DNA of 64,000 nucleotides from Linnemannia hyalina (lineage: Eukaryota; Mortierellomycota; Mortierellomycetes; Mortierellales; Mortierellaceae), in NCBI GenBank assembly GCA_019671135.1, contig JAHRHY010000001.1, positions 1,736,001-1,800,000 of the forward strand, read 5' to 3'. The position numbers and the translations under genes are program-made. This document shows, piece by piece, positions 58,901-64,000 of the stretch (positions within the stretch are counted from its first letter, which is position 1; each line of letters begins with the position of its first letter). The notes beneath the pieces are model-generated. The model worked only from the letters and a program-made list of their open reading frames with translations, did not search any database and was not told where the DNA came from.

Positions 58901-59632
58901 TTGGACTGTGGGTTTTGATTCAGGGATAGAGTTGTCGTTGGTGGTTGCGCTGGCGAGTTCTTCGATTCGGGAGACGTCGAGCATGTATCCGACTCCTTGA
59001 TTGGTCTTGAGGATCTGACGGAGTTGTGTATTGCTAATAATGGAGATGTTGGTTGCTGATCGGTTCTTGGCGGATTTGGATAGTTGGTTGGATCCTGAGG
59101 TGTACTTGGTGGGAACCAAAGTGGATTTGGGTTTGGAAGGTGGCAGAAGGATTCGGTCTTGTTCCTGGAAGGAAGGGATGGATCGAGGCATTGTTGATTG
59201 TGCAAGAGGGGAAAGCTTGTCGAGTGTGTGCTGATGGAGGCATGGCATAGTAATGGTTCGTTTCTCCCAGTCGATATATGGGTTGTGTGAGCGGAGCCAG
59301 TCCATGCCAAGAATAATGGCATAATTGCCAAGTGCAATGAGTTGAAAAGTGTGTGTGGAAAAGTGTTGTGAGTGGGATTGCATAACCAATGTGGTGGCGT
59401 GATGAGAGGTATGTGTTGAACCATTGGCAAGAGAGATTTGTAATAAGTGTTGTGCTAGTGGAAGATTGTGCTGTTGTGCTAGATTTTGATGAATGAATGA
59501 GATGGTTGCTCCTGAGTCGATCATTGCATGGACTGGTAGTGAGGAGTTTTGGAAGTGAAGAGTAATTGGAATAGTAATAGGGGATAGCAGAGGATCATTT
59601 GGAGATTTGTTATACAGCTCGCCCAGACACAC
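55952..59632 (-). CDS. Gypsy-1 pol polyprotein: protease, RT, RNase H, integrase, chromodomain
   Basis: Intact frame of 1226 codons. The aspartic protease motif IDSGATISF is at about residue 38. The reverse transcriptase runs about 250-480 (LDMRGAYN; YIDD at 434-437). RNase H has ETDASDKALG (~581). The integrase has HHCC zinc-binding residues (about 801-842), catalytic Asp871, Asp931 and Glu967 (MDFITQ, SDRGAIF, QTERVN), and a GPY/F module. The chromodomain lies at about 1161-1205 (YEVEAILDSRIRRNHLEYYI) and can direct integration to marked chromatin. No ATG precedes the protease, so the frame presumably starts as a gag fusion or by reinitiation; 59,632 is only the first convenient codon (GTG) of the open frame. 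Confidence 0.93.
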   Translation of the reverse strand: MCLGELYNKSPNDPLLSPITIPITLHFQNSSLPVHAMIDSGATISFIHQNLAQQHNLPLAQHLLQISLANGSTHTSHHATTLVMQSHSQHFSTHTFQLIALGNYAIILGMDWLRSHNPYIDWEKRTITMPCLHQHTLDKLSPLAQSTMPRSIPSFQEQDRILLPPSKPKSTLVPTKYTSGSNQLSKSAKNRSATNISIISNTQLRQILKTNQGVGYMLDVSRIEELASATTNDNSIPESKPTVQLPEKYAEYAQVFSKMQADKLPPHRPYDHNIPVVEGATVPFGPVYNLSQTELQVLREYIQENLAKGFIRRSESPAGAPVLFVKKKDGSLRLCVDYRGLNKVTVPNRCPLPLISETFDRLGKAKYFTKLDMRGAYNLLRIKEGDEWKTAFRCRYGHFEYTVMPFGLMNAPGTFQAFANDVLRDYLDDFVVLYIDDILIYSDTLEEHTAHVRKVLSKLQDAGLCLKLEKCSFDKDKVEFLGFVIGTDGISMDPAKVAAIRDWPTPSSVSDVQCFLGFSNFYRRFVRKYSHIAAPLTALLKKNTNFVWTAIAQAAFTELKSRFMSGPVLRHFQPDRPCIIETDASDKALGAVCSQRDQDGRLHPIAYYSRKLLPAELNYQIYDKELLAIVSAFKHWRHYLEFSPATTEVITDHRNLEYFTTTRQLSRRQVRWSEILSDYNFTIHYRPGSQNAAADALSRRDNPGEGGAAQHGKTEMTLLPPIQILNTIQARSLQPETPAIQEKIKTLIPDDLYFGPILAKTAKSNSDNAQYSIQDGLLLRDGLVCVPDDPELKKQILQECHDAPTAGHFGITKTSDLVSRTFYWPSMWRYIKDYINGCDTCQRTKSSTHKPYGLLQPLPVPDRPWTSVSMDFITQLPPSNGYTAICVFVDRFTKMAHFVPTYDNINAQDTVCLFLERVFSAHGLPDDIVSDRGAIFTSAFVSTMFKSLGINQKLSTAYHQRTDGQTERVNSILEQYLRGYIDYQQTDWSTLLPIAEFAYNNATHSTTKTTPFFANLGYHPKFTITIPRVSKDNVPAQERVQALKNLYAEMQLNIHTAIEQHARNFDTKAQPQPNLQVGDLVWLDARNLQTNRPCKKLDHKRMGPYRILEKIGTRSFRLDLPPTTKLHPVFHVNLLERAHPDTIPGRASKRPPPLVVSGDEEYEVEAILDSRIRRNHLEYYIHWRGYPVSERTWEPAACVKNSPDLVREFHLQHPHKPSQRPLGTRP

Positions 59633-59646
59633 TCCAACTTTACTGT

Positions 59647-59895
59647 CTAGGCTGAATCTTTTTCCAATTGGAAAGAGATTGCATCGGGCTGGTCGCTAGT
59701 CTGTGTAGGCTGAAGGGCCGAGATCGAGGCTGTTGCCTTTGGGGCGTTCTTGAACGAGGGCTTTGCAGGTTTCTTGGGGCAGTCGTCAAGCCAATGATCT
59801 GCTGAACCACAGTAGGTGCACAGTCCTTCCTTTTGACGACGAAGACGCTCAGACGGTGGCAAAGGACCATGGCGAGTGGAGAATAATAACCGGGG
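59647..59895 (-). CDS. Gypsy-1 gag, C-terminal fragment with zinc knuckle
   Basis: The last ~83 codons of gag. They carry a CCHC zinc knuckle (CTYCGSADHWLDDC) after PPSERLRRQKEGL, a usual sequence before gypsy nucleocapsid knuckles. The upstream end is lost at the boundary with the second element. The stop (59,647-59,649) and the pol frame are in different phases. Confidence 0.75.
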   Translation of the reverse strand, partial: PRLLFSTRHGPLPPSERLRRQKEGLCTYCGSADHWLDDCPKKPAKPSFKNAPKATASISALQPTQTSDQPDAISFQLEKDSA

Positions 59896-59896
59896 T

Positions 59897-60017
59897 TGTG
59901 ATAGTAAAGGTTATGATGGGAATAGGAATAACGAAACAAAGAGAGGGATCTGTTTAATTCAGGGACGAAGAGTCCTTATGTACTCTTCGTCCTAATGATA
60001 CACGTGATTATAGCACA
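59897..60017 (-). repeat. Candidate 3' LTR of gypsy-2 (about 121 bp)
   Basis: The minus strand reads GTGGAGGGTTA, then TGTGCTATAATCACG at 60,017, and ends TTTACTATCACA at 59,897, giving TGTG/CACA ends. A TATA-like ATAAGG lies about 50 nt in, flanked by an inverted repeat (AGGACGAAGAG / CTCTTCGTCC). The length is short, and no second copy is inside the window to confirm the ends. Confidence 0.5.
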
Positions 60018-60173
60018 TAACCCTCCACGGGGGGAGAGGCTGTAAGCCGGGTTTAAGACTAGGGCTAGAAGTAGTGTATCTATGCTAGTAATTGTGTGTG
60101 CTTCTTACTAACTGACAAAACGACGTGGAGTAGAGTGCTATGACTAAACGAAAGAGTTGTCGTTTGGATGTTT

Positions 60174-60473
60174 GAGGGAAAAAAGAAAACCTCATATGAA
60201 AGAAGGGGTGTAAGGGAAAAAATCGAAAAAACCTTGGAAGGGCAAAGCCCTGGAGAGCAGGTGTAGAAAAGACAATAATGACTACAGTAGAATATGTGTA
60301 TATGTGTGTGTGAGGATAAAAAATAAAAACCTCGGTAGATAAGTTGATAAGCTGTGAGGAAAAAATAAAAACCTCAATATAGTGAATTTGATTGCAAGAG
60401 GAAAGCGAGAAAACCTCTGCAGATGTATGTTATTATTGTGAGGAAAAAGGTTGTGACACCATTAAAAAACCTC
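60174..60473. repeat. Five GAGG-(A-rich)-CCTC units in the gypsy-2 3' UTR
   Basis: Units at 60,174-60,193; 60,312-60,333; 60,356-60,375; 60,398-60,417; and 60,440-60,473. Each starts GAGG and ends CCTC around an A-rich centre of 12-26 nt, such as GAGGAAAAAATAAAAACCTC. The ends can pair as 4-bp stems. On the element RNA the centres are U-rich. Confidence 0.75.
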
Positions 60474-60551
60474 GAACAAATCGTCAGAGCGATTTCTGTT
60501 CAAACAAAACGTCGATGCGTTTTATGTGTCAATCGGAGGATATGATTGTCT

Positions 60552-63500
60552 TCAATCCTTCCCGATCCGAGAACGAGTTCTAGGTCTCAACTCATTGATT
60601 TTTGATTGACTGGACTGAGTGAGCTTATTGCGATTAAGGTTGTGTTCACCTTTTTTAGGTGTGAACTTGTTCTTCTTTGTGTTCAAGCGATTGCTACTTT
60701 GAGGTTCGCTCATTAGTTCGTCGGTAGTAAGCATTGGCTGATCCGTTTGCGAATCATGACGAGAGTGCGGACGAGGATCCTCATTACGGGGTGGGTGATC
60801 GGCCCAATAGTCCGTGATGCATTTCCTCTCAACAAAATTGTCCTCTGGTTCCCAGGTGTTGTCGTTATCAGAATAATTTCTCCACTTGACAAAGTACTCC
60901 CATGTCCCTTCCTTTGTACTACGAGCGTCAAGAACTTTCTCGACTTCGTACGTAAGGAAAGAGTCTGGGTCTTCATATACAAGTTTGAGCTGCGAGGGCG
61001 CATAGTTACGACCAAGCATAGAGCCAGTGCCATCTTTGAGGATGTATGCACCGCCCTTGTTTTTACGAACAACAGTAAACGGTCCTTCATATCTCGGAGA
61101 GAGGGAGTCTCCTTTGATAGGATCAACCGCCATAACTGTGGAACCATCAGGAAATTCGCTGTGCAGTATCGTTTTATTGAATCTCTCAATCATTTTCCGC
61201 TGATTAGATTTCGCCTTCGCTTCAATAGCGGGGAACACGATCGTAGTCATAAATTCGAGTCTCTTCAGCAAGTCTTCGTGGGACATGACCTGGTTCAAGG
61301 GGTCAGTGTAGTTGTAGTGTCCGTTTTCCTTGCGTGCGAAGAAAAGAGAGTAAGGCGTGGAACCATGCAAACTCGCAATATTTGCATTGAGGGCAAATTG
61401 GGCCATGGGAACATGACGATCCCACTCGTGGTTTTTGCCTTTGGTCTCTTTTCGAAGAATTTCTTTGACCGCTTTAACCCGGTTCTCGGCTAGTCCATTG
61501 CCTCTCGGATGATAGGGTGTGACAAGACGGTGATGGATACCCAATTGTTCTGTCATTATTTTTGTGACCTGATTGGAAAATTCTTTTCCGTTATCTGATT
61601 GAAGGACTCGGGGGAATCCGATCAGAGTAAAAATGTCAAACAGCGTGGTCGCAACAGTAGCGGCTGTTTTATCAGGTATAGCTCTCAAAATAACGAAGCG
61701 GGTGCATACGTCTGTCAGGACGAGAAGATATTTGTTGTTTTTCGAGGACAAATGGAATTCACCAGCGAGATCTACAGTCATATGCTCGCCTGGTAAATGT
61801 GCATGAATAGCCTTGAGGGGATGGTACCCTTTGCGAGTGATATTAATGCGTTGACACTCAGGGCATTGTTTGACGTGCTCAAGACAATCCTTGACCATGA
61901 ATGGCCACGTCTTGTCTTGGGCGTGAATTTTGTCAACCATTTTGTTCGCACCAATATGACCGAGGGAGTGAACCTCAGTCATGAGTGAAGGACGGTCTTT
62001 CGCTGCGACAGTGATTCTAGGAACCGATTTGTCTTTCAGCATATGAATGTAGCCGTACACTTTCATTGGTGTTTTCAACTTAGGCCTGTCAGTCCACAAC
62101 TTCTGAGGGAACTGACGAGATAACGCATCAGGTAACACATTGAGTACTCCAGGACGGTAAACAATGTTGAACGAGTAAGCCATGATGGTGTCAAACCAAG
62201 TTGTCATCATTGGGTTCAAATCTTGCTGTGAGTGAAGAAAAGTAAGAGCCCGATGATCGGTGAACAAGGTAAAATGGTAACCCCAAAGATATTGATGGAA
62301 TTTTTTCAATGCGAAAACAATCGCTAATAACTCCTTCTTAGTAGCGGAATATTTTCTCTCTCGGTCCTGCAGAGTGCGAGCCATGAAAGATATGTAGTTG
62401 ACGTTCGAGGGAACGGACTGCATATCCTTCGGTTCGGGTACACCTTCCGGCAACTGATACAGTACCGCACCAATTCCAACGTTGGACGCGTCCGTGGCAA
62501 CGTAGAACGGTCGACTGAAGTCTGGGAAGGATAACACGGGAGCTCGTACAAGTAGTTCCTTGAGTCCATTGAAAGAATCCATTTCATCTTTTGATAATTT
62601 AAAAGTTCCTTCTCTATGACGAAGTGCATCAAGTGGTGCAGCAATAGTACTGTAGAGAGGGATATATTCACGAAAGAAATTGAGGGTACCCAAATACGAT
62701 TGCACTTGTTTGGCGGTGGTAGGTGGTGCCCATTTGTGAATGTTAGCCAACTTGGTAGGGTCGACTTTCTTTCCAAAGAGATCAACAATGAATCCCAGCA
62801 GAGAGATCTGTGTGCTGAAAAAATTGCACTTGTTCTTGTTGATGATCAATTTCGCCTCGTTGAGTCTTTCGATCACACATTTGACATGAGCTGCATGCTC
62901 TTCTCTGCTCTTTGAAAAGATAACAATGTCATCAATAAAGTTCAGAACAAAAGGCAAATCGTCAAGGATGCGAGACATACCTCTTTGGAACAAGCTCGAG
63001 AGTGGCTTCAGACCAAAGGGGGCCTTTTTTGAACATGTATTGTTTTCCCTCATGCATGAAAGCAGTGAGGTGCCTGTCTTCTTTATGAATAGGTAGACGA
63101 TGGTACGCCTGTGTAAGGTCGATGGTGCTGTAGATGGAATGACCAGCTACTTTTTGCATAATATCGGAGATGAGAGGGAGAGGGAAATTATCCTCTGGTA
63201 AATGTACATTGAGAGCACGAGGGTCAAGACACACTCGCCACAATGACTTTTTCCCATCCAAATCCTTTTTAGCTGCAAGTGTGAGGGTGTTGTTATGTGG
63301 GTTGCCAGCAGGTGCAAGCTCGATCACATCATCCTCTAGCCAGCGTGCGACCGTTTCATCCAATATGGGTCTCTGGGAGTGAGCAAATTGTCTAGGTCGT
63401 CGATATACAATGGTACCTTTTGGAACAGGTAGATACACCATCATCTCAGGAACGGGGCAATGACTTGTCTTTGAGATATTTTCATTGTCTTTGAGTGCTT

Positions 63501-64000
63501 TGCTGATGGCATCTAGGAATCTTCCTTTCATGCGCTTAAACTCAGCGGTGAGTTCCTCTTCAGGGGTGGTAATCGGACGCAAAGATGGTTTCTCGTCTTC
63601 AACGGGAACATCATGTGCAGGTGACATCTCTTTTATTTCTGGGAGACCGCAGAGAGCGAAGCCCATATGATAAAAAAGATCCATTCCGATTGTAAGAGCA
63701 AACTCTTGATCTTCGATTATTTCAAAAGGGGCAGAGAGAAACCGACCATTGAATTCGAATTCAACTTGATCAGTTACACCAATGCGTTCGACAATAGTCT
63801 TGTTTGCTAGTGTAAAATTACCAAGGATCTTAGTGAAAGGAATGTTATGTTCCTTGACTATGTCCTGTCTGATAAAAGAATGTGTAGCACCAGTATCTAT
63901 TAACGCATGGTGTGTCCTCTTGAATGCACGGATTTCGATTCGAAATCTATTGTCGTGTTCTACTGCATCCTTAATAGCAGCATAGTGTCTGATAGTTAAT
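60552..64000 (-). pseudogene. Gypsy-2 pol with a frameshift in the RT domain; 5' end outside window
   Basis: The frame is open at the right edge and begins with an aspartic protease (HHALIDTGATHSF). It proceeds into the RT (IDLTQAYHRLP) and loses phase at a run of six A (63,025-63,030 on the plus strand as T6), where KKAPFGLKPLSS should follow; the +1 frame then continues from about 63,050 to the stop at 60,552. That part has FIDDIVIFS, RNase H (TDASNVGIGAVLYQ), an integrase with zinc residues (C-PEC) and catalytic DLAG, QSDNGKEF and GLAENRVK, and a chromodomain (YEVEKVLDARSTKEGTWEYF). One extra A explains the break. Otherwise the protein looks intact, so the copy is young or the base is a sequencing error. 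Confidence 0.85.

Larger units (their letters stand above)
55745..59896 (-). mobile_element. Ty3/gypsy chromovirus 1, 3' part
   Basis: Minus-strand element with the end of gag, an intact pol, a polypurine tract and a 3' LTR. The left end lies within LINE ORF1. The gag is cut at about 59,896, where the LTR of a second element ends. The 5' LTR and most of gag are absent from the window. Confidence 0.85.
59897..64000 (-). mobile_element. Ty3/gypsy chromovirus 2, 3' part (continues past the right edge)
   Basis: Minus-strand element with protease, RT, RNase H, integrase and chromodomain, then a 530-bp 3' untranslated region and a candidate short LTR. It differs from gypsy-1 in sequence (FIDD against YIDD) and belongs to another family. 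Its left end abuts the broken gag of gypsy-1, so it appears inserted there. Confidence 0.75.

Overview
The window looks like the nuclear genome of a filamentous fungus. An early-diverging lineage (Mucoromycota, perhaps Mortierellomycotina) is my best guess. The reasons are many short GT-AG introns (about 80-160 nt), pyrimidine-rich leaders before start codons, Zn2Cys6 factors, chromodomain Ty3/gypsy elements, a relic of a class C G-protein-coupled receptor, and retention of TBCK. The lineage is inference; no marker gene was searched.

The host-gene part runs from 1 to about 50,200. In order it holds: the 3' part of a RING-H2 ubiquitin ligase gene (+, cut by the window edge); a membrane-anchored class 3 lipase (-, 3 exons); a divergent mitochondrial carrier (+, 2 exons); TBCK, a pseudokinase-TBC-rhodanese protein (+, 10 exons); mitochondrial proline dehydrogenase with an EF-hand pair (-, 3 exons); a kelch/BTB protein (-, 2 exons); the rRNA methyltransferase BUD23 (-, 4 exons); a large acidic protein with a Zn2Cys6-like motif, AT-hooks and an Rrn9-like segment (+, 3 exons); a possible small antisense gene; LTN1/listerin (+, 9 exons); a decayed class C receptor gene (-); a Q/N-rich hexapeptide-repeat protein (-); a DsbA/FrnE-type oxidoreductase (-, 2 exons); a Zn2Cys6 transcription factor (-, 2 exons); and tRNA-Ala(AGC) (-). 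Exon joins were set by reading frame plus GT/AG and, where I knew the family, by protein continuity. Several intergenic stretches of 2.7-3.7 kb hold no recognisable gene.

From about 50,870 to the right edge everything is retrotransposon on the minus strand: a LINE with an intact endonuclease/reverse transcriptase ORF; a Ty3/gypsy chromovirus whose 197-bp 3' LTR sits inside the LINE's first ORF; and a second chromovirus that appears to interrupt the gag of the first. This reads as a nested insertion (LINE, then gypsy-1, then gypsy-2), with the missing left halves predicted beyond base 64,000.

The host genes are individual housekeeping and regulatory genes rather than a pathway cluster. LTN1 (ribosome quality control), BUD23 (40S maturation) and the Rrn9-like protein (possible Pol I transcription) are neighbours that all touch ribosome biology, but nothing shows co-regulation. 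The most unusual items are the nested retroelements, the receptor relic, the composite Rrn9-like protein, and A-rich GAGG/CCTC repeats in the second chromovirus.
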